DNA from: Streptomyces griseoloalbus
Lineage (GTDB): Bacteria; Actinomycetota; Actinomycetes; Streptomycetales; Streptomycetaceae
Direction: 5' to 3'
NCBI GenBank assembly: GCA_014650015.1
Contig: BMUD01000019.1
Location: forward strand, 81,112 to 145,111
Length of the DNA: 64,000 nt
The notes below the pieces were generated by a model, which saw only the letters and a program-made list of their open reading frames with translations, ran no database searches and was not told the origin of the DNA. How positions within the stretch are numbered: the stretch's first letter is position 1; each line of letters begins with the position of its first letter. Of this stretch, positions 11,366 to 22,856 are shown piece by piece. Made by a program: the position numbers and the translations under genes.

Positions 11366-12751
11366 ATGGCAGACCGCTGGGCCACTTTCGGCATCGACCT
11401 CCACCTCGAACCGACCGGTCCCGGCCTGCGCCGGGGCCTGACCGACGCGCTGCGCGAGGCCGTCCGCGGCGGCCGGCTCGCCCCGGGGACCCGGCTGCCC
11501 TCCTCCCGCTCCCTCGCCGGCGACCTGGGCATCGCCCGCAACACCGTCGCCGACGCCTACGCCGATCTGGTCGCCGAGGGCTGGCTCACCGCACGGCAGG
11601 GCTCCGGCACCCGGGTCGCCGACCGCGCGGTGCCCCGGCCGCCGGCCCGTCCGCCCGCCCCGGGGCGCGCCCCGGGCCGGCTTCCGTACGACCTCGTCCC
11701 CGGCACCCCCGACCTCGCCTCCTTCCCCCGCGCCGAATGGCTCAAGGCCACCCGCCGCGCCCTCGCCACCGCCCCCCACGACGCCTTCGGCTACGGCGAT
11801 CCGCGCGGCCGTCCGGAACTGCGCACGGCGCTCGCGGACTACCTCGCCCGGGTACGGGGCGTGCGCGCCGACCCCGAACGGCTCGTCGTCTGCTCCGGGT
11901 TCGCCCACGGCCTGCGCCTGCTCTGCGACGTCCTGCACGCCCGCGGCGCCCGCACCCTGGCCGTGGACTCCTACGGGCTGGACGTCCACTGGGGCCTGGC
12001 CGCACGCGCCGGACTGCGCACCGCCCCGCTCCCCTTCGACGCCCTCGGCACCCGCGCGCAGGATCCGGGTGACGTCGGCGCGGTGCTGCTCAACCCGGCG
12101 CACCAGTTCCCGCTGGGCGGTGCGCTGCGTCCCGAGCGCCGCGCCGCCGTGGTCGACTGGGCCCGCCGCACCGGCCAACTGATCCTGGAGGACGATTACG
12201 ACGGCGAGTTCCGCTACGACCGCCAGGCCGTCGGCGCGCTCCAGGACCTCGACCCCGACCGCGTGGTCTACCTCGGCACGGCCAGCAAGTCCCTCGCCCC
12301 CGGACTCCGCCTGGGCTGGATGGTCCTGCCGCCGTCCCTCCTGCCGGACGTCGTCGCCCACGGAGACGGCCGGTCCGTCGGCGTCCTGGAACAGCTCGCC
12401 CTCGCCGAGTTCCTCACCTCCGGCGCCTACGACCGTCACGTCCGCGCCGCCCGGCTGCGCTACCGGCGCCGCCGGGACGCCCTGGTCGGCGCCGTCGCCG
12501 ACCGGGCACCGGACGTCCGTGTCACCGGCATCGCGGCGGGACTGCACGCGGTCCTCCGACTCCCGCCCGGTACCGAGCAGTCCGTGGTCCAGGCCGCGAC
12601 CTGGCAGGGCCTCGCCGTCCACGGCCTGTCCCGCTTCCGGCACCCCGCCGCCGACGTCGCCCCCGCGGACGCCCTGGTCGTCGGCTACGCGACCCCGCCG
12701 GACCACGCCTGGGCGAGCACCCTGGAGGCGTTGTGCAGGGCGCTTCCCTGA
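11366..12751 (+). CDS. MocR/GntR-type regulator with aminotransferase-like domain
   Basis: 461 residues. The N-terminal GntR winged helix covers about 15-90 (LPSSRSLAGDLGIARNTVAD). It is joined to a fold-type I aminotransferase domain with the PLP lysine in GTASKSLAPGLRLGW (about 310) and the DDYDGEFRYD motif before it. MocR proteins bind PLP or a PLP adduct as effector and act as repressor or activator. A short symmetric stretch with ATGGTCCAT and CCATGG lies immediately before the start. The divergent redox operon at 10364-11319 is the obvious candidate target. Confidence 0.92.
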   Translation: MADRWATFGIDLHLEPTGPGLRRGLTDALREAVRGGRLAPGTRLPSSRSLAGDLGIARNTVADAYADLVAEGWLTARQGSGTRVADRAVPRPPARPPAPGRAPGRLPYDLVPGTPDLASFPRAEWLKATRRALATAPHDAFGYGDPRGRPELRTALADYLARVRGVRADPERLVVCSGFAHGLRLLCDVLHARGARTLAVDSYGLDVHWGLAARAGLRTAPLPFDALGTRAQDPGDVGAVLLNPAHQFPLGGALRPERRAAVVDWARRTGQLILEDDYDGEFRYDRQAVGALQDLDPDRVVYLGTASKSLAPGLRLGWMVLPPSLLPDVVAHGDGRSVGVLEQLALAEFLTSGAYDRHVRAARLRYRRRRDALVGAVADRAPDVRVTGIAAGLHAVLRLPPGTEQSVVQAATWQGLAVHGLSRFRHPAADVAPADALVVGYATPPDHAWASTLEALCRALP

Positions 12752-12907
12752 CCCGCCAGGTCGGCATACCGCGCCAAGGGTCACAAAAGGACGGCGGGGG
12801 AGCGTCCTCGGCGGGGGGCTCCCGCACGCGCCGTCCGGCCGGTCTCTAGGCTGTCCGCCGCGAGCCGGGAGAGGTGACCCGGGGGAGTGCGAGGGGGAGC
12901 GGAGAAC

Positions 12908-13249
12908 ATGGCGGAGACACGGCGACGGGTGCGGTCCAGCACGGTGGTGCTCGGAGGCATGGGCGTCCTCGCGGCGGCGCTGACCTCGTGCGGGTCGGAA
13001 CCGGACCGGCGGTGCGTGGACCGGGACAGCTACGACTACATCAACGGCTACAAGATCGTCGCCGACCGGAACTGCACGTCCTCCGCCCCTTCCGTCGGCA
13101 AGGGCGGCACGTCCCGCACCGTGGACGCCGACTGGTACTACGACGCCGACGTCAGCGGCGGCTACGCCGACTACGGCACCTTCAGCCGCAGCGAGGCCGT
13201 CGACCGGGGCGGCTTCGGCTGCTCGGGCTCCGGCAGCAGCGGCGGCTGA
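12908..13249 (+). CDS. Small putative lipoprotein next to YgiC-like ligase
   Basis: 113 residues. The N-terminus (MAETRRRVRSSTVVLGG) leads into a hydrophobic run with a lipobox-like ALTSC at about residue 24, so export and lipidation are likely. The mature part contains a CVDRDSYDYINGYKIVADRNC segment split by two cysteines and ends in a Gly/Ser-rich tail. The ATG at 12908 follows GGGGGAGCGGAG. It sits 27 bases before a YgiC-type gene. In Escherichia coli the YgiC gene is paired with the lipoprotein gene ygiB, and this may be the counterpart; the sequence alone does not prove homology. Confidence 0.72.
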   Translation: MAETRRRVRSSTVVLGGMGVLAAALTSCGSEPDRRCVDRDSYDYINGYKIVADRNCTSSAPSVGKGGTSRTVDADWYYDADVSGGYADYGTFSRSEAVDRGGFGCSGSGSSGG

Positions 13250-13276
13250 ACAGCCCGCCGACCCAAGGAACCCTTC

Positions 13277-14464
13277 GTGGAACGCCGTACCATCGAGCCC
13301 CGCCCCGGGTGGCAGCAGACCGTCGAGGAACAGGGGCTCATCTACCCCCTGACCCGGTACGCCGACGACTCCCTGCGCCCTTACTGGGACGAGAGCGCCT
13401 ACTACGTCTTCACGCTGGAGGAGGTCGAGGCGCTGGAGGAGGTCGTCGAGGAACTGCACCGCATGTGTCTCGCGGCCGCCGACCACATCGTCACCGCCGA
13501 CCGCTTCGCCGACCTCGGCATCACCGATCCGCGCCTCGCCCACACGGTCGCCGAGGCCTGGCGGCGGCGCGCCGAACTCCCCTCCGTCTACGGCCGCTTC
13601 GACCTCCGCTACGACGGCACCGGTCCGGCCAAACTCCTGGAGTACAACGCCGACACCCCCACCTCCCTGGTCGAGGCCGCGTCGCCCCAGTGGTTCTGGA
13701 TGGAGGAGCGCTTCCCCGGCGCCGACCAGTGGAACTCCCTCCACGAACGCCTCGTCGACGCCTGGAGGAAGCAGGCCGCCCTCCTCCCGCCGGGCAGCCC
13801 CCTGTACTTCGCCCACTCCTCCGCCGACACCTACGGCGAGGACCTCATGACCGTCGCCTACCTCAAGGAGACCGCCGAACAGGCCGGCCTCGACACCGAC
13901 TGGATCTCCATGGAGGAGATCGGCTGGGACCGCCTGTCCGGACGCTTCGTCGACAAGGGGCTGCGGTTCATCCGCAGCATCTTCAAGCTGTACCCGTGGG
14001 AGTGGCTCACCACCGACCGCTTCGCCGACCACGTCCTCGACACCCTCGACAACGGCGGCGGCACCGGCTCCACCCTGTGGATCGAGCCCGCCTGGAAGAT
14101 GCTGCTGAGCAACAAGGCCCTGCTGGCGATCCTCTGGGAGCTCTACCCCGGACACCCCCACCTGCTGCCCGCCTACCTGGACGGGCCGCGCGAGCTGGCG
14201 CGGACCACCGGCTACGTCGCCAAGCCCCTGCTCGGCCGCGAGGGCGCCGGCGTGACGATCCACGAGCCGGGAAGCCAGCAGCCCGTGCTCCGCGACGAAC
14301 CCTGCTGCTACCAGCAGTTCGCCCCCCTCCCCACCTTCGACGGCAACCACGTCGTCCTCGGCACCTGGGTCGTCGAGAACGAGTCCGCCGGCCTCGGCAT
14401 CCGCGAGTCCTCCGGTCTGGTGACCGACGAGTACGCCCGCTTCCTGCCGCACGTGATCTTGTGA
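13277..14464 (+). CDS. Glutathionylspermidine synthase-like ATP-grasp ligase (YgiC/YjfC type)
   Basis: 395 residues with features of the GSP synthetase ATP-grasp domain: RFDLRYDGTGPAKLLEYNAD near 115, PQWFWMEERFPGADQWNS near 138, AKPLLGREGAGVTI near 315 and a C-terminal GTWVVENESAGLGIRESSG. It lacks the amidase half found in E. coli Gss. It probably forms an amide bond between a peptide and an amine; Streptomyces lacks glutathione, so the true substrates are unknown. GTG at 13277 follows AAGGAA. It is probably cotranscribed with the small lipoprotein gene upstream. Confidence 0.88.
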   Translation: MERRTIEPRPGWQQTVEEQGLIYPLTRYADDSLRPYWDESAYYVFTLEEVEALEEVVEELHRMCLAAADHIVTADRFADLGITDPRLAHTVAEAWRRRAELPSVYGRFDLRYDGTGPAKLLEYNADTPTSLVEAASPQWFWMEERFPGADQWNSLHERLVDAWRKQAALLPPGSPLYFAHSSADTYGEDLMTVAYLKETAEQAGLDTDWISMEEIGWDRLSGRFVDKGLRFIRSIFKLYPWEWLTTDRFADHVLDTLDNGGGTGSTLWIEPAWKMLLSNKALLAILWELYPGHPHLLPAYLDGPRELARTTGYVAKPLLGREGAGVTIHEPGSQQPVLRDEPCCYQQFAPLPTFDGNHVVLGTWVVENESAGLGIRESSGLVTDEYARFLPHVIL

Positions 14465-14475
14465 ACAGGGCGCGT

Positions 14476-14526
14476 CCCCCAGGGGCGCGGGGAACCGCGT
14501 GACCGGCCACCACGCGCCTGCGGCTG
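14476..14526 (+). repeat. Dispersed Streptomyces intergenic repeat (copy 1)
   Basis: The sequence begins CCCCCAGGGGCGCGGGGAAC and continues through a GCG-GAC-GGCCAC pattern. I recognise it as a family of short repeats that follow genes across many Streptomyces chromosomes. A second, inverted copy lies at 32401-32434. It is just after the YgiC-like stop codon; the CCCC/GGGG start can form a small hairpin and may help termination. Confidence 0.6.
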
Positions 14527-14614
14527 CGGACGCGCTCGTACCGCCACCCGGCAGACGCCGTCGCCCGCATGGTGGACGCCTCCCCGTGGCACTTCGTGCC
14601 GCCCGGTAATGTGA

Positions 14615-14718
14615 CCGTGGGCCGTGACTGGCGTGCTGGGATGGAGCAACCATCGGGAAGCGGCCCCCGGAACCGTGACCGCCGGGACCGGCAAGTGTGC
14701 CGTGCGCCTGGGCCGTAC
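14615..14718 (+). promoter_or_regulatory. ZTP (pfl) riboswitch in the glyA leader
   Basis: Conserved pfl/ZTP aptamer blocks occur in the right order: GGGCCGTGACTGGCG (14619-14633), then CCATCGGGAAGCGGCC (about 14650-14665), then after a variable loop GCCGTGCGCCTGGGCC (14699-14714), which forms the terminal pseudoknot. It ends about 40 bases before the glyA start. ZTP riboswitches sense ZMP/ZTP, which accumulate when 10-formyl-tetrahydrofolate is scarce, and switch on one-carbon genes; glyA is a classic target. The long in-frame extension upstream of glyA therefore overlaps RNA structure and is not coding. Confidence 0.9.
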
Positions 14719-14730
14719 CGTGAACGCTGA

Positions 14731-17847
<3,117 letters not shown>

Positions 17848-18061
17848 ACCGGCGCACTGAGCGGGCGCACTGAAACCGGCGCACCGAACCGGCCCACGGC
17901 ACCGCTCCGTACCACCGCACAGCGCTGCACATCACTCCGGTTGCGCCTGCCCGGATCCGGGTGGTGGTCGTACAGTCGATAACCGGGTGGCCGTTTCGGC
18001 GGTCGCCCGGCGCTCACCAGCCTCACCACCACGCTTCACCACCACAACGACAGGAGACGAC

Positions 18062-18640
18062 GTGGGGACCGTAACGATCGGCGTGTCGATCGCGGTCCCG
18101 GAGCCTCACGGCAGCCGGCTTCAGCAGCTGCGCGCGGGCTTCGGCGACGCCGCGGCTCACGGCATCCCCACACACGTCACCCTGCTGCCGCCGACCGAGG
18201 TCGACGACGCCGACCTGCCGGCCGTCGAGGCGCATCTGGACGAGGTCGCCGCGGCCGGCCGGCCGTTCCCCATGCGGCTGTCGGGCACCGGCACCTTCCG
18301 GCCGCTGTCGCCGGTGGTGTTCGTCCGGGTCGTCGAGGGCGACGAGGCCTGCACCTGGCTGCAGAATCGGGTCCGCGACGCCTCCGGCCCCGTCGCCCGG
18401 GAACTGCAGTTCCCGTACCACCCCCACGTCACCGTGGCGCACGGCATCGAGGAAGCGGCCATGGACCGCGCCTTCGAGGAGCTCGCCGACTACGAGGCCG
18501 AGTGGCCCTGCACCGGGTTCGCGCTCTACGAGCAGGGCGCCGACGGCGTGTGGCGCAAGCTGCGCGACTTCGCCTTCGGCTCCGCGGTGGTGCCCCCGCA
18601 GTCCGGGCACGCGGACCGGGGATCCGTCTCCGCCCACTGA
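18062..18640 (+). CDS. 2'-5' RNA ligase superfamily protein (2H phosphoesterase)
   Basis: 192 residues with the two H-x-T motifs of the 2H fold: HVTLLPPTEV near residue 38 and HPHVTVAHG near 120, the expected spacing. The family includes LigT-like phosphodiesterases acting on 2',3'-cyclic or 2',5'-linked nucleotides; the substrate here is unknown. The GTG at 18062 follows AGGAG (18052-18056) at ideal spacing, so I prefer it to the longer reading upstream. It ends 19 bases from the convergent dprE2 stop. Confidence 0.85.
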   Translation: MGTVTIGVSIAVPEPHGSRLQQLRAGFGDAAAHGIPTHVTLLPPTEVDDADLPAVEAHLDEVAAAGRPFPMRLSGTGTFRPLSPVVFVRVVEGDEACTWLQNRVRDASGPVARELQFPYHPHVTVAHGIEEAAMDRAFEELADYEAEWPCTGFALYEQGADGVWRKLRDFAFGSAVVPPQSGHADRGSVSAH

Positions 18641-18659
18641 GCCGCGCCACCCGGTCGCC

Positions 18660-19415
18660 TCAGACCGGCAGGCGCCGGAACACCGCGCGCGGCAGATGCC
18701 GCAGCGCCGACATCACCACCCGCAGCGCGCCCGGCACCCACACCGTCTCCGCGCGGCGTCGCAGCCCCAGCTCCACGGCCGCCGCGACCGCCTCCGGCGT
18801 GGTGGCCAGCGGCGCCTCGGGCAGTGAGGCGGTCATCCGCGTACGGACGAACCCGGGGCGTACGACCATGACGTGCACGCCCGTGCCGTACAGGGCGTCG
18901 CCGAGGCCCTGGGCGAAGGCGTCCAGGCCGGCCTTGCTGGAGCCGTAGATGAAGTTGGCGCGGCGCGCCCGCTCGCCCGCGACGGACGACAGCACCACCA
19001 GGGAGCCGTGGCCCTGCGCCTGGAGCGCGCCCGCGCACACCAGGCCCGACGAGACCGCGCCGGTGTAGTTGGTCTGCGCCACCCGTACCGCGGCCGCGGG
19101 GTCCCGCTCGTCGTGCGCCTGGTCGCCCAGGGTGCCGAAGGCGAGCAGCACCATGTCGACGTCGCCCTCGGCGAAGACCTTGCCGAGCGCGCCCTCGTGG
19201 GTGGCCGGGGCGAGCGCGTCGAAGGCGACGGTGCGCACCTCGGCGCCGAGCCCGCGCAGATGCTCGGCGGCCCGGTCCAGACCGGGGGAGGGACGGCCCG
19301 CCAGCCACACCGTGCGGGTGCGGCGGGCGATCAGCCGGCGCGCGGTGGCCAGCGCGATCTCGGACGTACCGCCGAGGACGAGCAGGGACTGGGGGAGGCC
19401 GAAGGCGTCCTTCAC
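18660..19415 (-). CDS. dprE2: Decaprenylphosphoryl-D-2-keto-erythro-pentose reductase (DprE2-like)
   Basis: Short-chain dehydrogenase of 251 residues. The N-terminus SLLVLGGTSEIALATARRL has the TGxxxGIG-like GGTSEI variant typical of DprE2, and the catalytic YxxxK is YGSSKAGLDAFAQGL near 155. It would reduce the keto intermediate made by DprE1 to decaprenylphosphoryl-arabinose. GTG at 19415 has an AAGGAG site. The gene is 31 bases downstream of dprE1 in the same orientation, the same pairing as in mycobacteria. The lipid carrier in Streptomyces may not be decaprenyl. Confidence 0.88.
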   Translation of the reverse strand: MKDAFGLPQSLLVLGGTSEIALATARRLIARRTRTVWLAGRPSPGLDRAAEHLRGLGAEVRTVAFDALAPATHEGALGKVFAEGDVDMVLLAFGTLGDQAHDERDPAAAVRVAQTNYTGAVSSGLVCAGALQAQGHGSLVVLSSVAGERARRANFIYGSSKAGLDAFAQGLGDALYGTGVHVMVVRPGFVRTRMTASLPEAPLATTPEAVAAAVELGLRRRAETVWVPGALRVVMSALRHLPRAVFRRLPV

Positions 19416-19446
19416 GGCAGCTCCTTGGGGAGGGGGTCGACGGGTT

Positions 19447-20823
19447 TCAGAGGTGGAGCCGACGGGACAGGTCGGAAGTGAACACCCCGCGCGGGTCCAG
19501 TTCGGCGCGCAGGGCGCGGAAGTCGTCCAGGCGGGGGTACATGGCGGAGAGCAGCTCCGGGCGCAGCCGGGAGTCCTTGGCGAGGTACACCCGCCCGCCG
19601 GCGCCGGCGACCTCCTCGTCGAGTTCGTCGAGGAAGCCGCCGAGGCCGGGCAGCGCCGCCGGGATGTCCAGGGCCAGGGTCCAGCCCGGCACGGGGAAGG
19701 ACAGCCAGCCGGGGTCGGCGTCACCGAAGCGCTTGAGGACGGCGAGGAAGGACGGGCAGCGGCGTTCGGAGATCCGGCGCACGATCCGGCGCAGGGTGTC
19801 CTCCCGCCCGTGACCGACGGCGAACTGGTACTGCACGAAGCCGCTCCGGCCGTAGACCCGGTTCCAGTGGGGCACGCCGTCCAGGGGGTGGAAGAACGCC
19901 GGGATCCGCTGGAGTCGCCCGGTCCGCGAGCGAGGGGCCCTGCGGTACCAGAGCTCGTTGAACAGGCCCACGGTGGCGCGGTTGAGCAGGCCCTCCGGGA
20001 CGAAGGAGGGGGCGGCCGGGAGGCGGGTGGTGCGGAAGGCCAGGGGCTCCCCGCGCGCGCGGGTGCCCCGGGGCAGTGCGTCCAGCGGCGCGTGGTCGCC
20101 GCGCGTGAGCACCGCGCGGCCGGTGGCGGTGGACCGGGCCAGCAGATCGATCCAGGCGACCGAGTAGCGGTAGCGGTGGTCGGTGTCGGCCAGCCGGGCC
20201 ATCAGGTCGTCGAGGTCGCTCGCGCGCTCGGTGTCGACGCACATCAGCGAGGTCTCGACCGGCTGGAGCCGGATCGTCGCGGTAAGGATCACCCCGGTCA
20301 GGCCCATGCCGCCCGCGGTCGCATCGAACAGCGGCGTGCCCGGCACGACCGTACGGACCCGGCCGTCGGCGGTGAGCAGCTCCAGCGACAGGACATGGCG
20401 GGAGAAGGAGCCGGAGACGTGGTGGTTCTTGCCGTGGATGTCGGCGCCGATCGCCCCGCCGACGGTCACGTAGCGGGTGCCCGGCGTCACCGGCACGAAC
20501 CAGCCGAGCGGCAGCAGCACCTCCATCAGCCGGTGCAGGGAGACCCCGGCGTCACACAGCACGGTGCCGCCGTCCGCGTCGATCGCGTGCACGCGGTCCA
20601 GGCCCGTCATGTCGAACACGGCGCCGCCCGCGTTCTGCGCGGCGTCCCCGTACGCGCGTCCCAGGCCCCTCGCGATGCCCCCGCGGGCCCCGCAGTCCCG
20701 GACGGCCAGCGCGGCCTCCTCGTACGTCCGTGGGCGGATCAGCCGGGTCACGGTGGGAGCGGTGCGGCCCCACCCCGTGACGGAAACGGTGTCGGCAGGC
20801 ATGACGGCGACCGTATCGCCCAT
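19447..20823 (-). CDS. dprE1: Decaprenylphosphoryl-beta-D-ribose oxidase (DprE1-like)
   Basis: FAD-dependent oxidase of 458 residues (451 if the second ATG, at 20802, is used; I see no ribosome site for the first). It begins with the DprE1 pattern WGRTAPTVTRLIRPRTYEEA. The FAD domain shows ARGLGRAYGDAAQNAGG near 50 and GGAIGADIHGKNHHVSGSFS near 125. Near the C-terminus FPVPGWTLALDIP aligns with the mycobacterial PGWNICVDF segment; the benzothiazinone-target cysteine is replaced by alanine. With DprE2 it epimerises the ribose lipid at C2. Confidence 0.9.
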   Translation of the reverse strand: MGDTVAVMPADTVSVTGWGRTAPTVTRLIRPRTYEEAALAVRDCGARGGIARGLGRAYGDAAQNAGGAVFDMTGLDRVHAIDADGGTVLCDAGVSLHRLMEVLLPLGWFVPVTPGTRYVTVGGAIGADIHGKNHHVSGSFSRHVLSLELLTADGRVRTVVPGTPLFDATAGGMGLTGVILTATIRLQPVETSLMCVDTERASDLDDLMARLADTDHRYRYSVAWIDLLARSTATGRAVLTRGDHAPLDALPRGTRARGEPLAFRTTRLPAAPSFVPEGLLNRATVGLFNELWYRRAPRSRTGRLQRIPAFFHPLDGVPHWNRVYGRSGFVQYQFAVGHGREDTLRRIVRRISERRCPSFLAVLKRFGDADPGWLSFPVPGWTLALDIPAALPGLGGFLDELDEEVAGAGGRVYLAKDSRLRPELLSAMYPRLDDFRALRAELDPRGVFTSDLSRRLHL

Positions 20824-20935
20824 TTGTAACTGATTAGTTTTGAAACGTCAGCCCCATCCCCGAAATGGGTGATTAATGGGATGTCGCTCAATAGTGACGG
20901 AGTTCCGGCCCGCCGGGCGTGAACAGTGAGTCCAC

Positions 20936-21469
20936 ATGGACGACCTGCACGAGCTCCACCACCTCCTCGGTCCCCGCGGCATGGACCACCGGATCGTCTC
21001 GGCCCTCAGAGCGTGCGGCGGCGACCCGCGCGTGGCCGGTGCCGCGCGCGCCCTGTCCCGGGCGGGGGAGCACGGGGCGCTCTGGCTGGCGGCAGGACTC
21101 ACCGGGGCCGTCGCGGACCGCCCGCGGCGGGGCGCCTGGCTGCGCGGCACCGCGCTGACCGCGGGCGCCCACGTCGTCAGCACGGTCGTGAAACGGGTGG
21201 TGCGCCGTCCGCGCCCCGCCCATGTCGAACCCCTGGTCGGCACGGTCGGCCGGCACTCCTTCCCCAGCTCGCACGCCACGTCCGCGGCGGCCGCCGCCGT
21301 CGCCTTCGGCGCGCTGGGGTCCCGCGCGGTGCCGCCGCTCGCCGTCGCCATGTGCCTGTCCCGCCTGGTGGCCGGCGTCCACTACCCCTCGGACGTGGCG
21401 GCCGGTGCCGCCCTGGGCGCGCTGACGGCCCGGCTCGGCGCCCGCTGGATGACGGGAGGCCCCGCGTGA
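20936..21469 (+). CDS. PAP2-family phosphatase (Rv3807c-like)
   Basis: 177-residue membrane phosphatase with the three PAP2 motifs in order: KRVVRRPRP near 88, PSSHATS near 112 and SRLVAGVHYPSD near 143. In mycobacteria the homologous Rv3807c lies beside the DPPR synthase gene and is proposed to dephosphorylate phosphoribosyl lipid. The same neighbour follows here, with a GTGA overlap (21466-21469). It is divergent from dprE1, with 112 bases between them holding AT-rich promoter sequence. ATG 20936 is preceded by a GTGAACAGTGAG stretch. Confidence 0.87.
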   Translation: MDDLHELHHLLGPRGMDHRIVSALRACGGDPRVAGAARALSRAGEHGALWLAAGLTGAVADRPRRGAWLRGTALTAGAHVVSTVVKRVVRRPRPAHVEPLVGTVGRHSFPSSHATSAAAAAVAFGALGSRAVPPLAVAMCLSRLVAGVHYPSDVAAGAALGALTARLGARWMTGGPA

Positions 21470-22413
21470 CCGACACAGCCCTCCGGCGAGGCCGCGTCCG
21501 AAGGCGGCGGGCGGCACCCCCCTCCCGGCGCGGCGGCCTCCTCGGGGGCCTGCTGCGCACCGCGCGGCCCAAGCAGTGGGTCAAGAACGTCCTGGTCATC
21601 GCCGCCCCGGCAGCCGCCGGCGAACTGTTCTCCGCCCACGCCCTGACCCGACTCGCGCTGGTCTTCGTCCTGTTCACCGCCTGCGCCGCCGCCGTCTACC
21701 TGGTCAACGACGCGCGCGACGCCGAGGCCGACCGCGCCCACCCCGTCAAGTGCCGCCGCCCGGTCGCCGCCGGCCAGGTCCCCGTACCGGTCGCCTACGC
21801 CGCCGGAATCACCCTCGGCGTCCTCGCGCCCGTCGTCGCGGCCCGGCTGTGCCCACCGGAGGTCGCCGCGCTGCTGACCGCGTACCTCGGGATGCAAGTG
21901 GCGTACTGCGTCAGCCTCAAGCACGTCCTCGTCGTCGACCTCGTGGTCGTCACCACGGGCTTCGTGATGCGGGCGGTGACCGGCGGGCTGGCCCTCGGCA
22001 TTCCGCTGTCGCGCTGGTTCCTGATCACCACCGGGTTCGGCGCGCTGTTCATGGTCGCGGCCAAGCGCTACTCCGAGGCGGTGCAGATGGCCGGAGAACA
22101 GGGCGCCACGCGCGCGTTGCTCACCGAGTACAGCACCGGCTACCTGCGCTTCGTCTGGCAGCTCGCGGCCGGCGTCGCCGTCCTCGGCTACTGCCTGTGG
22201 GCCCTGGAGGAGGGCGGTGTCCCGCACACCAGCGTGCTGCCCTGGCGTCAGCTGTCCGTGGTCGCCTTCGTCCTCGCCGTCCTGCGCTACGCCGTCTTCG
22301 CCGACCGCGGGACCGCCGGCGAACCGGAGGACGTGGTGCTGGGCGACCGCGCGCTCGCCGTCATCGGCCTGGTGTGGGCGGCGATGTACGCCCTGGCCGT
22401 GGCGGACTGGTGA
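21466..22413 (+). CDS. UbiA-family phosphoribosyltransferase, DPPR synthase (Rv3806c-like)
   Basis: 315-residue polytopic membrane protein. RPKQWVKNVLVIAAP opens the UbiA domain at about 33. The first acid motif is NDARDAEAD (NDxxDxxxD) near 83, and the second region is YCVSLKHVLVVD near 145. These are features of the decaprenyl-phosphate 5-phosphoribosyltransferase branch, which transfers phosphoribose from PRPP to polyprenyl phosphate, the first step to polyprenylphosphoryl-arabinose. GTG 21466 overlaps the preceding stop; its own stop overlaps the GtrA start in the same way. Confidence 0.9.
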   Translation: MTDTALRRGRVRRRRAAPPSRRGGLLGGLLRTARPKQWVKNVLVIAAPAAAGELFSAHALTRLALVFVLFTACAAAVYLVNDARDAEADRAHPVKCRRPVAAGQVPVPVAYAAGITLGVLAPVVAARLCPPEVAALLTAYLGMQVAYCVSLKHVLVVDLVVVTTGFVMRAVTGGLALGIPLSRWFLITTGFGALFMVAAKRYSEAVQMAGEQGATRALLTEYSTGYLRFVWQLAAGVAVLGYCLWALEEGGVPHTSVLPWRQLSVVAFVLAVLRYAVFADRGTAGEPEDVVLGDRALAVIGLVWAAMYALAVADW

Positions 22414-22856
22414 GTCCCCGCACCGACCAGTGGGCCCGCCGCCGGCGCGAACTCCTCGGCTTCGCCACCGCCGGTCTGCTCGCCTACGCCGTCGACCTCG
22501 CCCTCTTCATGTACCTGCGCGGCCCCGCCGGACTCGGCCCGCTCACCGCCAAGGCGCTCGCCTTCCTCGCCGGCTGCACGGTGGCCTACGTGGGCAACGC
22601 GCACGGCACCTACCGCGACACGCGCGTGCGCGGCCCGCGCCCCTACGCCGTCTTCTTCGCGGTGAACCTCGCCGGCGCGGCCGTACAACTGCTGTGCCTG
22701 GCCGTCAGCCACTACGGGCTCGGCCTCACCTCGCAGCGCGCGGACACCGTCTCCGGCGCGGTGGTCGGCATGGCGCTGGCCACGGGAGTCCGTTTCTGGG
22801 GCACCAGGACATTGGTCTTCCGTAACGGGGGCAGAGTCGGACCATGGACTGGCTGA
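22410..22856 (+). CDS. GtrA-family membrane protein (Rv3789-like)
   Basis: 148 residues with four predicted membrane segments (ELLGFATAGLLAYAVDLALF; the KALAFLAGCTVAYVGN type; the YAVFFAVNLAGAAVQLL type; and VVGMALATGVRFWGTRTLVF). GtrA proteins are thought to move or bind lipid-linked sugars, and mycobacterial Rv3789 is linked to arabinan assembly beside dprE1. It starts with GTG overlapping the UbiA stop, and its 3' end overlaps the YihY start by 13 bases. The four-gene rightward operon is therefore tightly coupled. Confidence 0.87.
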   Translation: MSPRTDQWARRRRELLGFATAGLLAYAVDLALFMYLRGPAGLGPLTAKALAFLAGCTVAYVGNAHGTYRDTRVRGPRPYAVFFAVNLAGAAVQLLCLAVSHYGLGLTSQRADTVSGAVVGMALATGVRFWGTRTLVFRNGGRVGPWTG

